Positions 44,406-54,000 of a stretch of 64,000 bases of DNA are shown piece by piece. The notes under the pieces were generated by a model that ran no database searches, was not told the origin of the DNA, and saw only the letters and a program-made list of their open reading frames with translations. Source of the stretch: Chromatium okenii (GTDB lineage Bacteria > Pseudomonadota > Gammaproteobacteria > Chromatiales > Chromatiaceae); contig NZ_NRRQ01000014.1 of assembly GCF_016583745.1 (NCBI RefSeq), positions 1 through 64,000 on the forward strand. The letters run 5' to 3'. Position 1 is the first letter of the stretch. Every line of letters starts with the position of its first letter. Both the position numbers and the translations under genes were made by a program.

Positions 44406-46562
44406 TTATAACGCAGTTGTTTTTTCTCGCCGCCAAATCAACCACCACGCTGGCAAAATAAGCATCAATAACAGCAGACTACCAATCATCAGCGGCCACA
44501 CTATTGGCTGATTCCAAGCGTGGCGCAGGTGCTGGCGTTGCGCCGGATCAAGGCGGCGATATTTCAGCGTATTATTGGCCATTTGATTCGGAACAACATT
44601 CGCTAACCATTGATGATGCAGGCTGAATGATTTAGGAAAAAATCCCCAAATCCATGGCGCATCAACTCGCGCAATATCGAGCAGTTGGTCAATAATCGCT
44701 TGTCGTTCTGCGCCGTCATTCATAAACTTCATCGCTTCAAATAAACGATCAAATTCTGGATTGGCGTAATTCGCAACGTTTTCGCCTTGATGTATCACTT
44801 TACTATTGCCGCCGTATAGCAAAAATAGAAAGTTTTCTGGATCGGGATAATCTGCATTCCAGCCCACCATGAATAATTGACCAGCGCCAGTGCGCAGTTT
44901 ATCTTGAAAGCGATTGTAATCAGTAGAACGAACGACCAATTCAATGCCTAATTTCGCAAATTGTTTCCGTATCCAATTCAACCGTGCGCGATCATCTGGT
45001 CCAGTCGCTACTGCTTCATAATTCAGCGTCAATGTCTGTCCGCTCTCACGATCAATTCCATGGGGATAACCCGCTTGTGCCATCAATTCCTGCGCCGCTG
45101 CCAACGGTCGCCGCACCGCACGTCCGTCGCGCCACTCGTACACCACCGGATTGATTCCCGCTGCGCCGTCCCGATACCCAAAAATCCCCGGCGGCAGCGG
45201 TCCGTGCGCGACCACGCCGCGCCCGTTGGCAAAAATCGCAATAAATTCTTCGTAATCAACCGCAATTGAAATCGCTTGGCGCAGCCACCGCGCTCGCTGC
45301 GAACTGCCGCCGACGATTGGATCCAACATGTTGAATCCTAAATAATAATTTGACGGCTCCACCGAAGTGAGCAACGTGATTCCCTGCTCGCGCATCGCGT
45401 CGGTGAGCAACGGCGTTCCATCAGTATCAAGCTGCACCGCTTGATCGAAGGCGTCGGAGGCGATGCCGGAGCTGTCGTAATAGCCCTGCAAAAATTTGTT
45501 CCAGCGCGGAATGTCTTCTTTTTCAAGGCTATAAATGGCGCGATCCAGCAGCGGTAACGGTTTACCGGCATCGGCAAGAATGCCGCTTGCTGCGTCGCCC
45601 GGCATTCCGTCGGTCGGATAGCGTTCGAGATGAACATTGGGATTACGCGACAACACCATCCGCAGATTCGGATTGTTTTCGCTCAACAAAAATGCGCCCG
45701 TGCCAATTGGATACCAATCCAAACTGAGATTGCGTTCACTCATTCCCGGCTGGGCATAAAACGCCTCCGCTTCCCAAGGCATGGGCGCAAAAAATGGCAT
45801 CGCCAGCCAATACACGAATTGCGGATATTTGCCATTGAGTTGAATGCGAAAGCTGTAACGATCAATAGCAGTCACGCCCGCGAGCGCGGTTTGACGCAGC
45901 GCTGCGACCTGCGCTGACGGCGTGGCTTGCGCCAGCGGCGTCAATTGCGTGGTCAAGTCCGCAAATCCAACCAGATGTTGCGCCATCACGCCCGCAATCG
46001 GTGATTGCAACCAAGGTGCGGCGAGACGTTTGATTTGATAGATAAAATCATCAGCCGTCAGCTCGCGGGTGCCGGTTTCCGCAAAATCTGCCAATTGCTT
46101 GATGTCGGTCAAATCAGCTTCCGTCAGCGCGTGATAGCGCAACTGACCGTCGCTTGTCTGCGCCAGCGCCGGATGGGGTTGAAACTGAATGCCGGGCTGA
46201 ATCCGTATCACATAATCGGCACGCGCAATGGTCGCGGCGGGCGCGTCATCTGGCAGCGGTTGGCCGGCAGCATCAAAATAGTGCGGCGTTGGCACCTCGG
46301 CAGCGGATAACGGAATCAGGCGATAAGGTCGCCATAAAAAATGATATTGCAGCGGCGGCTCATAAATCTGCGCTAAAAAGGCATATTCATTGGCGCTATA
46401 CGACCGCACCGGGTCCAGATGTTGGGGGCGCTCATCAAAGGCGCTGTACAGCGTGTGCTGCGCACTGTCAGCCGCCGGATAGGGATCATTCCACAGCGTC
46501 TTCTCGCAACCACCCAGCGCCAGCGCCAACAGCCCTACCGTCAACCGCCATCTCGCATTCAT
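44406..46562 (-). CDS. Extracellular solute-binding protein family 5, lipoprotein with C-terminal membrane helix
   Basis: The 718-residue protein is of the oligopeptide-binding (SBP_bac_5) type. It has a lipobox LALGGC near residue 19 and family stretches such as [31 protein letters not shown]-like [20 protein letters not shown] and [18 protein letters not shown]. Unusually, the C-terminus has a strong membrane helix ([20 protein letters not shown]) followed by basic RREKTTAL. No permease or ATPase gene is adjacent. The ATG at 46562 gives the signal peptide; the gene converges with cpoB. Confidence 0.87.
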   Translation of the reverse strand: MNARWRLTVGLLALALGGCEKTLWNDPYPAADSAQHTLYSAFDERPQHLDPVRSYSANEYAFLAQIYEPPLQYHFLWRPYRLIPLSAAEVPTPHYFDAAGQPLPDDAPAATIARADYVIRIQPGIQFQPHPALAQTSDGQLRYHALTEADLTDIKQLADFAETGTRELTADDFIYQIKRLAAPWLQSPIAGVMAQHLVGFADLTTQLTPLAQATPSAQVAALRQTALAGVTAIDRYSFRIQLNGKYPQFVYWLAMPFFAPMPWEAEAFYAQPGMSERNLSLDWYPIGTGAFLLSENNPNLRMVLSRNPNVHLERYPTDGMPGDAASGILADAGKPLPLLDRAIYSLEKEDIPRWNKFLQGYYDSSGIASDAFDQAVQLDTDGTPLLTDAMREQGITLLTSVEPSNYYLGFNMLDPIVGGSSQRARWLRQAISIAVDYEEFIAIFANGRGVVAHGPLPPGIFGYRDGAAGINPVVYEWRDGRAVRRPLAAAQELMAQAGYPHGIDRESGQTLTLNYEAVATGPDDRARLNWIRKQFAKLGIELVVRSTDYNRFQDKLRTGAGQLFMVGWNADYPDPENFLFLLYGGNSKVIHQGENVANYANPEFDRLFEAMKFMNDGAERQAIIDQLLDIARVDAPWIWGFFPKSFSLHHQWLANVVPNQMANNTLKYRRLDPAQRQHLRHAWNQPIVWPLMIGSLLLLMLILPAWWLIWRREKTTAL

Positions 46563-46661
46563 TGCCTTTCGCCTGTCCACAAGTTTCGTTACTGTTACCG
46601 CCCGCTCGCGGCGCGACTCGCAGCGAATTCTATTCTTAACCACACGAAAGAGACGATCATC

Positions 46662-47438
46662 ATGGGTTTTTTAGACGGCAAGAAAATTCTGGTCACCGGC
46701 GTTGCCAGCAATCGTTCGATTGCGTGGGGTTGCGCGGAGGCGATGCACCACGCTGGCGCACAGATCGCGCTGACTTACCAGAATGACAAATTGAAATCTC
46801 GCGTGGAGGAAATGGCGAACAAATGCGGCTCGGACGTGGTGTTGCCGCTTGATGTCGGCAGCGATCAGGATATTGAAACTTTATTCACAACGCTGGGCGA
46901 GCGTTGGGACGGCTTAGATGCAATCGTTCACTCCATCGCCTTTGCACCGCGTGAGCAGTTGGAAGGCGATTATGTGGACGCGGTGACGCGAGAAGGGTTT
47001 GCTGCCGCGCACGACATCAGTGCTTACAGCTTTGCGGCGTTGGCGAAAGCCGGGCGAGCGTTAATGGCGGGACGCAACGGCGCATTGGTGACGATGACGT
47101 ATTTGGGCGCAGTGCGGGCAGTGCCGAATTACAACGTGATGGGTGTCGCCAAGGCGAGTTTGGAAGCCAATGTGCGCTATCTCGCTGCCTCGCTGGGACC
47201 GCACGGGACGCGGGTCAACGCCGTTTCCGCCGGCCCGATCCGCACCTTAGCGGCAGCCGGAATTGCAGATTTTCGTGACATGTTGAAAAAAGTGGAAGAC
47301 CGCACCCCGCTACGGCGGAACGTGACGATTCAAGAAGTGGGCAATGCAGCAGCATTTCTGTGTTCTGACTTGGCGTCTGGAATCACCGGCGACGTGCTCT
47401 ACGTCGATACTGGCTACCACATTTTAGGTTTGGGTTGA
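46662..47438 (+). CDS. fabI: Enoyl-[acyl-carrier-protein] reductase (NADH)
   Basis: Final step of each fatty-acid elongation cycle; 258 aa. It starts [20 protein letters not shown] with the cofactor-binding [11 protein letters not shown]. The catalytic Tyr-x6-Lys pair is in [19 protein letters not shown], and [13 protein letters not shown] follows. The ATG at 46662 is chosen because the longer frame upstream overlaps the divergent solute-binding gene. Confidence 0.96.
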   Translation: MGFLDGKKILVTGVASNRSIAWGCAEAMHHAGAQIALTYQNDKLKSRVEEMANKCGSDVVLPLDVGSDQDIETLFTTLGERWDGLDAIVHSIAFAPREQLEGDYVDAVTREGFAAAHDISAYSFAALAKAGRALMAGRNGALVTMTYLGAVRAVPNYNVMGVAKASLEANVRYLAASLGPHGTRVNAVSAGPIRTLAAAGIADFRDMLKKVEDRTPLRRNVTIQEVGNAAAFLCSDLASGITGDVLYVDTGYHILGLG

Positions 47439-47450
47439 GCAGAAAAGTTA

Positions 47451-47477
47451 CCAAACCGCAACGCGCTTGCGGTTTGG
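47451..47477. terminator. Bidirectional hairpin between fabI and ppiD
   Basis: CCAAACCGCA, seven bases and TGCGGTTTGG form a perfect ten-pair stem between the convergent fabI and ppiD genes. On the minus strand it is followed by TAACTTTTC. It probably terminates one or both transcripts. Confidence 0.65.
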
Positions 47478-47488
47478 TCAGCGCGACG

Positions 47489-49402
47489 TTACAGCTCGTC
47501 AACAACGCGCAGCGGCGTCCGGTCGATGTCAGCGCGTCGTTCCATATCCCGCACCATCTGCGCATACGTTTGTCGCGCCAGCCCCGGCAGCAATTGCGCC
47601 GCTTCCGGTGCGGTTTTCAGATCAACGTCAGCGGCAATCGCGCCATCTTCCACCCGCAGCACCCGCACCAGCGCCACATCACCGGCTTCCAATTGCGCCG
47701 TGTCAGCACTCACTTTATTGGCAAGCGGCGCGGGCAACGTAAACGCCGTATCCAGCACTGCCGCCGGGACATTGTCCGCCTGCCGTGCCACCAACCCCGG
47801 CTCTTCCAATTTGACCGTGCCGAGCACCGTCGCCCAGTCCGCGCCTTCGCGTAACTTGGTCAGCGCCGCCGTTGCCGCCGCCGCAGTTGCAACTCCAGCA
47901 GCCTCGGCGTTGAGGTCAGCAATGATCGCCTCACGCACTTCCGCCAACGGTTTGAGCGCCGCCGGACGATGTTCAACCACGCGCACCACGATGGCTTGCA
48001 GCGCATCGCGCTCCGGCTCAATCAGCTCGCTGTTGCGCCCTTCGGTCAGCACTTCCTCACTAAACGCGGCAGCCAGCACCTTCGGCTGATTCAAGATGCC
48101 GCTGCCATCGCTGCGACTGATCCAATCGCTGTGCTGCACCGTCAAACCCAGCGTTGCTGCCGCCGGTTCGAGACTGTCTGGCGTTTCATACGCGAGATTG
48201 GCGAGGCGCTCGCCGAGGTCATAAAACTGCGCTTCCGCCCGCTGCTTGGTGACTTCCGCCTGCAATTGCTCGCGCACGGCTTCAAATGGTTTGGTCACGG
48301 CGGGCGTGATTTCCGTGACGACGATCAGGTGATAACCAAATTCAGTGCGCACCGGCTCGCTCACGGTATTGAGCGGCAGCGCAAACGCAGCTTGTTCAAA
48401 CGCAGGCACCATCATGCCTTTCTCGACGCTGCCAAGTGCGCCACCAGCGGACGCGCTGCCGGGATCAGCCGACAATTGTTGTGCCAAGGCTGCGAAGGCT
48501 TCACCGGCTTGAATGCGAGCGCGGATGTCATTGATTTTACTCAACACCTGCGCGGCGGTAGCGTCGTCGGCATCTTTGGGCAGCGTGAGCAACAAGTGGC
48601 TGATGTGACGGCGTTCTGGTTCGGTGAACTGCGCTGACGCAGCGGCATAACGCTGACGCAGTTCCTCGTCAGTGCTGACGCTATTTGCTGCCAAAGTGCT
48701 GGCATCAAGCAATAAATAGTCGAGTTTGACCTGTTCTGGAATCTGAAACCGGGCGCTGTTGACGTCATAAAACGCGGCGATTGCGGCATCCGTCGGTGGG
48801 GTGGTGGCGGGGAAATCCGCAGCGCGAAAACGGGCATAAACCAGTTCGCGTTGTTGCTGGGCGAGGCGTTGATAGTGCGCGAGTTCGGCACGAGTGATGA
48901 ATTCGCTGCCGGCGATGGCGCGAATCAATTGGGAGCTGGTGAGCTGCTGGCGCAACTGCGCTTCAAACAGCGCGGGCGTCAGACCTTGGAGCTGCAAAAT
49001 GCGTTCGTAAGTGTCGTGGTCGAAACGTCCGTCTTTATGAAAAGCGGTCTCAGCGAGCACTTGCATTTGCAGGTCTTGATCGGACACACGCAGCCCGAGG
49101 TCTTGCGTGACATTGAGCAACAACACTTCTTGAATCAGCGCATCAAGGACTTCGGCGCGGAGGTGTTGATCGTTGAGAGTGCTGTCGGAACCAAGGCGGT
49201 CGCGGAGTTCAAATTGGACGTTTTGCACGCGGCGATCAAGGTCGCGGGTGGCGATTTCAACGCCGTTGACAGTAGCGGCGACGGGTTCGCCACTCTCGCC
49301 GAGATAGGACTGAATGCCCCACAAAGCGAAGGGCACGCTGATGAGGATGACAATAACCCAAGCAATCCAACCTTGAGCGCGTTCACGGATGGTCTGAAGC
49401 AT
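47489..49402 (-). CDS. ppiD: Periplasmic folding chaperone PpiD
   Basis: Membrane-anchored parvulin-type chaperone at the Sec exit, 637 aa from the ATG at 49402 (MLQTIRERAQGWIAWVIVIL). One N-terminal membrane helix, a SurA-N-like domain (GVEIATRDLDRRVQNVQFEL), then a rotamase domain around residues 260-360 (RRHISHLLLTLP, AALAQQLSADPGSASAGGALG, FGYHLIVVTEI). It lies after hupB and two tRNA genes, a common gamma order. Confidence 0.93.
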   Translation of the reverse strand: MLQTIRERAQGWIAWVIVILISVPFALWGIQSYLGESGEPVAATVNGVEIATRDLDRRVQNVQFELRDRLGSDSTLNDQHLRAEVLDALIQEVLLLNVTQDLGLRVSDQDLQMQVLAETAFHKDGRFDHDTYERILQLQGLTPALFEAQLRQQLTSSQLIRAIAGSEFITRAELAHYQRLAQQQRELVYARFRAADFPATTPPTDAAIAAFYDVNSARFQIPEQVKLDYLLLDASTLAANSVSTDEELRQRYAAASAQFTEPERRHISHLLLTLPKDADDATAAQVLSKINDIRARIQAGEAFAALAQQLSADPGSASAGGALGSVEKGMMVPAFEQAAFALPLNTVSEPVRTEFGYHLIVVTEITPAVTKPFEAVREQLQAEVTKQRAEAQFYDLGERLANLAYETPDSLEPAAATLGLTVQHSDWISRSDGSGILNQPKVLAAAFSEEVLTEGRNSELIEPERDALQAIVVRVVEHRPAALKPLAEVREAIIADLNAEAAGVATAAAATAALTKLREGADWATVLGTVKLEEPGLVARQADNVPAAVLDTAFTLPAPLANKVSADTAQLEAGDVALVRVLRVEDGAIAADVDLKTAPEAAQLLPGLARQTYAQMVRDMERRADIDRTPLRVVDEL

Positions 49403-49435
49403 AGTGGTGAGGAGCGGTGAGTGAGTGGAATTCAG

Positions 49436-49474
49436 AAAAAAAAACGGGATACCCAACTGGGTACCCCGTTTTTT
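49436..49474 (-). terminator. Rho-independent terminator after tRNA-Asp
   Basis: The minus strand has ACGGGGTACCC, loop AGTT and GGGTATCCCGT (one mismatch) followed by a run of nine T. A-richness on the other side makes it potentially bidirectional. Confidence 0.85.
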
Positions 49475-49482
49475 ACTTGATT

Positions 49483-49559
49483 TGGCGGAGCGGACGGGGC
49501 TCGAACCCGCGACCCCCGGCGTGACAGGCCGGTATTCTAACCAACTGAACTACCGCTCC
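49483..49559 (-). tRNA. tRNA-Asp (anticodon GUC)
   Basis: 77-nt cloverleaf on the minus strand: acceptor GGAGCGG/CCGCTCC, anticodon loop CTGTCAC with GTC, T arm GGTTCGAGCCC, discriminator G and encoded CCA (49483-49485). Confidence 0.95.
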
Positions 49560-49582
49560 AAAACTTTCCCTAACGATCTAAA

Positions 49583-49658
49583 TGGTGGGTGTTGTAGGGA
49601 TCGAACCTACGACCCTCGCCTTGTAAGGGCGATGCTCTCCCAGCTGAGCTAAACACCC
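49583..49658 (-). tRNA. tRNA-Val (anticodon UAC)
   Basis: 76-nt cloverleaf on the minus strand: acceptor GGGTGTT/AACACCC, anticodon loop CTTACAA with TAC, T arm GGTTCGATCCC, encoded CCA (49583-49585). It lies between hupB and tRNA-Asp. Confidence 0.95.
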
Positions 49659-49677
49659 TCGAAATCAAAACAGGAGA

Positions 49678-49950
49678 CTATTGTACTGCATCTTTTAGGG
49701 CTTTACCAGCCTTAAATGCAGGTGTCTTGGAAGCCTTGATACTGATGGATTCTCCAGTCTGGGGGTTACGTCCCATCCGCGCTGCCCGTTCCTTGACGGA
49801 AAAGGTTCCAAACCCAATCAACGACACCGTGTCACCAGCTTTCAAGCAGGTGGTGATCTCATCAATCATCACATCCAAGGCACGCCCCGCCGCTGCCTTA
49901 GAGATGTCCGCAGCATCTGCCATTTTTTCGATGAGCTCCGATTTATTCAT
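49678..49950 (-). CDS. hupB: DNA-binding protein HU
   Basis: Histone-like DNA-bending protein, 90 aa. The signature [20 protein letters not shown] carries the DNA-intercalating arm, and [15 protein letters not shown] is the typical end. The 291-bp stretch upstream, between it and recB, shows no gene. Confidence 0.97.
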   Translation of the reverse strand: MNKSELIEKMADAADISKAAAGRALDVMIDEITTCLKAGDTVSLIGFGTFSVKERAARMGRNPQTGESISIKASKTPAFKAGKALKDAVQ

Positions 49951-50241
49951 AAATTGCCTTTCCCCTAAAGTTTAACGGCTGGCTAACTGTATCTGTTTTA
50001 CTCAACATTGACTTCCAATCGCTTGCGTTGGACGCGCTGGAGTGAAAGTGGAAGGTCAGCGCCATCGCCACACATGTGATCAACAGCATCCTTCAACAAA
50101 ACGAGTCAAGATGCGCATCATCGTGCATCCTGCAATTGACGGCGCATCCTAAGGCGGAGACCGCATTAGAGCAAGCAGCGTCTGCTTTGAACCAGCGACC
50201 CCGTGCGGACGCAGCAAGCGCCCTGTCGCACCAAAATCATC

Positions 50242-53200
50242 TTACCGACCGCCACTAAAAAACAACCGATCTAATGTTTCAATCAATTGGCGCGGTGGTT
50301 TATCAAAAAATAAGCCCTGACTCGGCGCTTCAATTCCGCGCAAAAATACATAAATTGCGCCACCAAGATCGCGGTCATAATTGTAATTCGGCAATCGCGC
50401 TGTTAATAATCGATGCAGCGCCAGCACATATAATACATATTGTAAATCATAACGCGAATGTAATATCTCATCGCGCATCGCCTTCTCCGTGTACGCAGCC
50501 GCCGTCGCGCCGAGATAATTTGATTTCCAATCAACGATATAGTAGCGCCCGTCGTATTCGCAAATCAAATCAATAAACCCTTTTAACATGCCGTTGAGCA
50601 CATTATATTCTAATGCTGGACGCGCATAACCCGCTAAACAATGCTGCTGCACCAATTGATCTAATTGCGTCGTTGTGACGTGATGAATTTCTAACCAAAA
50701 CTCCATTTCAATTTGACACTGCGCCAGCGTTAAATCCCGCAACGCAAAGCCCGTGATGTTCCAACGTTGCGTTAAAAACCGCGCCAGCCACGCATCCAAC
50801 ACCGGCACCCAATCCGTCAAACCGTGTAACCGGCAGCGCGTCGTCACCAGCGCCAGCCGCTCACTATCTGCCGTTGCCGCCGCCGCAAATCCCGTCAAAT
50901 GTTCACCAGTAGCCGTCACCACCTGACATTGCCCCGCCCACTCCAGCAGCGCGTGTAAAAAGGTGCCTTGCCGACTCCCACGCGGCAGCCCGTGCAGGCT
51001 GAACTGTTCAACAATGTGCTCATCAACCGCCGTTGCAGCGGTCGCCTCTTCCAGCATCGTTTCCTCTCGCGCCGTCTCCTGCGCTGGCAACGAATGCCGC
51101 TGCCCACCGCCGTGCCGTTTGAGTGAGGAATAGCTCGCAATCCACCACGACGGCAATCGCGCTTTTTGTGCCATTCGCGCTGATTCCAGCGTCAGAGCGG
51201 CTGCGGTCGTGACGGCAGCGTCCGCCAACTCCGGCAGCGGTGTTAGCACAATGTCCGCACATCGCGCCGGCAGCGCCGCTAACGCCGTTCGCACTGCCGC
51301 CACATCAGCAAACGTTTCTCCGCCGTTGAGGAGATAGCCAAATGCTGATTTTTCCAACTGCGGCGTTTTGCCGTTGCGACCTTTTAACGGCGCGATGCCC
51401 AGCCACAGCGCATGACGCGCCCGGGTGACGGCAACGTAAAGCAGGCGCACGTCCTCACTTAAACGGGCGTCATCGGCCGCTTCCCACGCCGGTTCAAACA
51501 GCTTTTTATCAGCCAGCTCCAGCCGCGTGCTCGCGCCGTCGTGATAGAACACTTGACGGGTGTTGCCATCAACTTCACGCCACGAGCAAATAAACGGCAG
51601 CAGCACCAGCGGATATTCCAAACCTTTGGCTTTATGAATCGTGATGATTTGCACCAATTCTGCATCACTTTCAAGGCGTTGAATGAACGCATCGGGCACC
51701 GTATCTGCCGCAGTGGCGGTCAATTGTTCGGCTAAATGCCGAATCAACGCCTGCTCACCATCCAGCGCCAGCGCCGCCTGTTGCAGCCATTCGGCGAGAT
51801 GCAGCAAGTTAGTCAACACGCGCTCGCCGCCCGCTTCAGCGAGTAAACGGGTCGGTAATTCAAAGTCTTGCAACAACTGCCGCAGCATGGCGAGCACGCC
51901 GTGCTGCTGCCAGCGCAGTTGATAACTGCGAAAGCGTTCGATCTGCGCTTCCCACGCCAATTCGTCCTGCTGCAACTGCGCCAGCCATGTCAGCGGTAGT
52001 TGCAGCGTGTTGGTGCCCAACGCTGCCCGCACCAAGCTGTCATCGGTCGGGGCGGCGACGGCTCGCAACCAATGGCGCAGATCGCTGGCTTCTTCGGTAG
52101 CAAACACCGATTCCCGATCTGACAAATAAACGCTGTGTATCTGCTGCGCGGCCAACGCTCGCTGCATGGCGATGGCTTCGGTGCCGGTGCGCACCAAGAT
52201 GGCGATGTCTTTGGGACGCAACGGCGTCCACGCGCTGTCGTGCTGGAATCCCGCCAAACCCTGCTGCGCCTGCGCCAGCCACGCGACGATTTGCCGCGCT
52301 GCTGCTGCCGCCATTTGCTCCCGATAAGCGCCGACCTGCACGGGCGCATCGTCATCACCATCCAGCCACCACAGCGTGAGTGCTGGCGCGGGTTGTCCGT
52401 TGAGTTGCAACTGCTGCGGCTGACCATGCGCCTGCACCGGATGCAGCGGAATCGGATTGCCGGCGTTGGTTTTGCAGCGAAACGCGCCGCGTTGGCACGT
52501 TTCTGCGGGAGCAAACAGCGCGGCGCAGGCAGCAACGACGGCGCTGGTGGAGCGGTAATTGACGGCGAGGGTGTGATGACGTCCGGCGGTGGCGGCGCGA
52601 GCGCAGAGATAAGTTTGGATGTCGGCACCGCGAAAGCTGTAAATCGCTTGTTTGGGATCGCCGATCAAAATCAGGGCGGTGTCGGGATGCGGTTGGGCGA
52701 CCTGATAAATGCGATCAAAAATGCGGTATTGAATCGGATCGGTGTCTTGAAATTCATCAATCAGCGCCACCGGAAACTGAGCGCGAATGGTGGCGGCGAG
52801 CTGCGTATTTTCAGTTGGCAGTGAAACGGCAGCGTTGGTTGGCGCGACTCCGCCAGACAACTGACAACTGTTCAGCGCCGCATCAAGCTGGCGCAGCAAA
52901 TCATCAAATCCCATTTCTGCTCGCGCCACCAACCGCCGTTCCAACTCCGCCCCAACCCACTGCGCGGCATGAGCGGTAACGGTTGCCGCCAACGGCACGG
53001 TCGAGAGCGCCGTCCGCCAAGCGGCAAGTGCTTGAAACGCGGGATGCACCACTTCCGTTTGTACTTTGGCGGTTTTTTTGAATTGAAATGCGCCAGCAGC
53101 AAAATGTTTTAACGCTGTTGGTTCCGCGCCACCCGCAGCCCAAAGCGCAATTGCGGCTAATAAATCCTCAAATTTATCGACTTGGGCGCTGTTGTGCGTC

Positions 53201-54000
53201 TTGCCATTGAGATGCTCGCGCAGCTCGCGCAACACCGCCTCCACCGTCAGCCGCTGCTCGTGCCAAATATCCCGCGCCGTGCGTTCTAACTCCGCCTGCC
53301 GCTGCGCTGCCGCCAACGGCGCAGTCAATGACGCACAGCGCAGCGGTTGGCCGCAATACGTCAGCACCGCCTCGCGCCGATGCAGCCAGAGCCGCAGTTT
53401 TTTTTGCAGCTCCGCCGGTGAACCAACTGCTTTGACCACTAACGCTGCCTGCGTGGGCGACAGCGGATAAAAATGAATCCGCCAATAATCGCGCACCACC
53501 TCCGCCAACACCTCGCTCTGATCGGTGACTAACTCGCGCTGAAACAAGCCGCGAGTGGCAAACGCATGTTCCTGCAACATGCGATAGCACCAGCTATGAA
53601 TGGTCAGAATTACCGCCTCATCCATCCACTGCGCGGCCAGTCGCAGCCGCGCCGCGCAGGTCAACCACTCGGCGGACGCATAGCTGGCGCGGAGTTGCAG
53701 CAAGAGCGTTGTTGCCGCGTGAGTTGGCGCGGGTTCTTCATCAAAACAGTTGGCAGCCGCCACCAACAAGCCGCGAATCCGCTCGCGCAGTTCCTTGGTC
53801 GCCGCGTCAGTGAACGTCACCACCAAAATCTCCGGCGGCGTCAGCGGACGCACAAATCCTGTCGCAGCACCGCCGTGTCCGAGCACCAGCCGCACATACA
53901 GCAGCGCCAGCGTGAAAGTTTTACCGGTGCCGGCGCTGGCTTCGATCAAGCGCGAGTGTTGCAACGGAAATGTCAACGGTTCCAACGGGTTAATCATCAT
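50242..54000 (-). CDS. recB: Exodeoxyribonuclease V subunit beta (RecB)
   Basis: Helicase-nuclease subunit of RecBCD for double-strand break repair, 1252 aa. The Walker A motif is ASAGTGKTFTLAL near residue 20, Walker B-like LIDEFQDTDPIQYRIF near 420, QAIYSFRGADIQTY, the motif VQIITIHKAKGLEYPLV, and the C-terminal nuclease motif VDWKSNYLG with upstream GFIDLI. It overlaps recC by 11 bp. No recD lies downstream; the next gene is hupB after 291 bp. Confidence 0.96.
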   Translation of the reverse strand: MMINPLEPLTFPLQHSRLIEASAGTGKTFTLALLYVRLVLGHGGAATGFVRPLTPPEILVVTFTDAATKELRERIRGLLVAAANCFDEEPAPTHAATTLLLQLRASYASAEWLTCAARLRLAAQWMDEAVILTIHSWCYRMLQEHAFATRGLFQRELVTDQSEVLAEVVRDYWRIHFYPLSPTQAALVVKAVGSPAELQKKLRLWLHRREAVLTYCGQPLRCASLTAPLAAAQRQAELERTARDIWHEQRLTVEAVLRELREHLNGKTHNSAQVDKFEDLLAAIALWAAGGAEPTALKHFAAGAFQFKKTAKVQTEVVHPAFQALAAWRTALSTVPLAATVTAHAAQWVGAELERRLVARAEMGFDDLLRQLDAALNSCQLSGGVAPTNAAVSLPTENTQLAATIRAQFPVALIDEFQDTDPIQYRIFDRIYQVAQPHPDTALILIGDPKQAIYSFRGADIQTYLCARAATAGRHHTLAVNYRSTSAVVAACAALFAPAETCQRGAFRCKTNAGNPIPLHPVQAHGQPQQLQLNGQPAPALTLWWLDGDDDAPVQVGAYREQMAAAAARQIVAWLAQAQQGLAGFQHDSAWTPLRPKDIAILVRTGTEAIAMQRALAAQQIHSVYLSDRESVFATEEASDLRHWLRAVAAPTDDSLVRAALGTNTLQLPLTWLAQLQQDELAWEAQIERFRSYQLRWQQHGVLAMLRQLLQDFELPTRLLAEAGGERVLTNLLHLAEWLQQAALALDGEQALIRHLAEQLTATAADTVPDAFIQRLESDAELVQIITIHKAKGLEYPLVLLPFICSWREVDGNTRQVFYHDGASTRLELADKKLFEPAWEAADDARLSEDVRLLYVAVTRARHALWLGIAPLKGRNGKTPQLEKSAFGYLLNGGETFADVAAVRTALAALPARCADIVLTPLPELADAAVTTAAALTLESARMAQKARLPSWWIASYSSLKRHGGGQRHSLPAQETAREETMLEEATAATAVDEHIVEQFSLHGLPRGSRQGTFLHALLEWAGQCQVVTATGEHLTGFAAAATADSERLALVTTRCRLHGLTDWVPVLDAWLARFLTQRWNITGFALRDLTLAQCQIEMEFWLEIHHVTTTQLDQLVQQHCLAGYARPALEYNVLNGMLKGFIDLICEYDGRYYIVDWKSNYLGATAAAYTEKAMRDEILHSRYDLQYVLYVLALHRLLTARLPNYNYDRDLGGAIYVFLRGIEAPSQGLFFDKPPRQLIETLDRLFFSGGR

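Noticed and set aside
46419-46661. N-terminal extension of fabI
   Set aside because: The extension overlaps the divergent binding-protein gene and has no similarity to FabI; the ATG at 46662 gives the standard N-terminus.
49951-50241. recD remnant between recB and hupB
   Set aside because: No translated segment on either strand shows RecD motifs, and the only ORF there is short and on the opposite strand.
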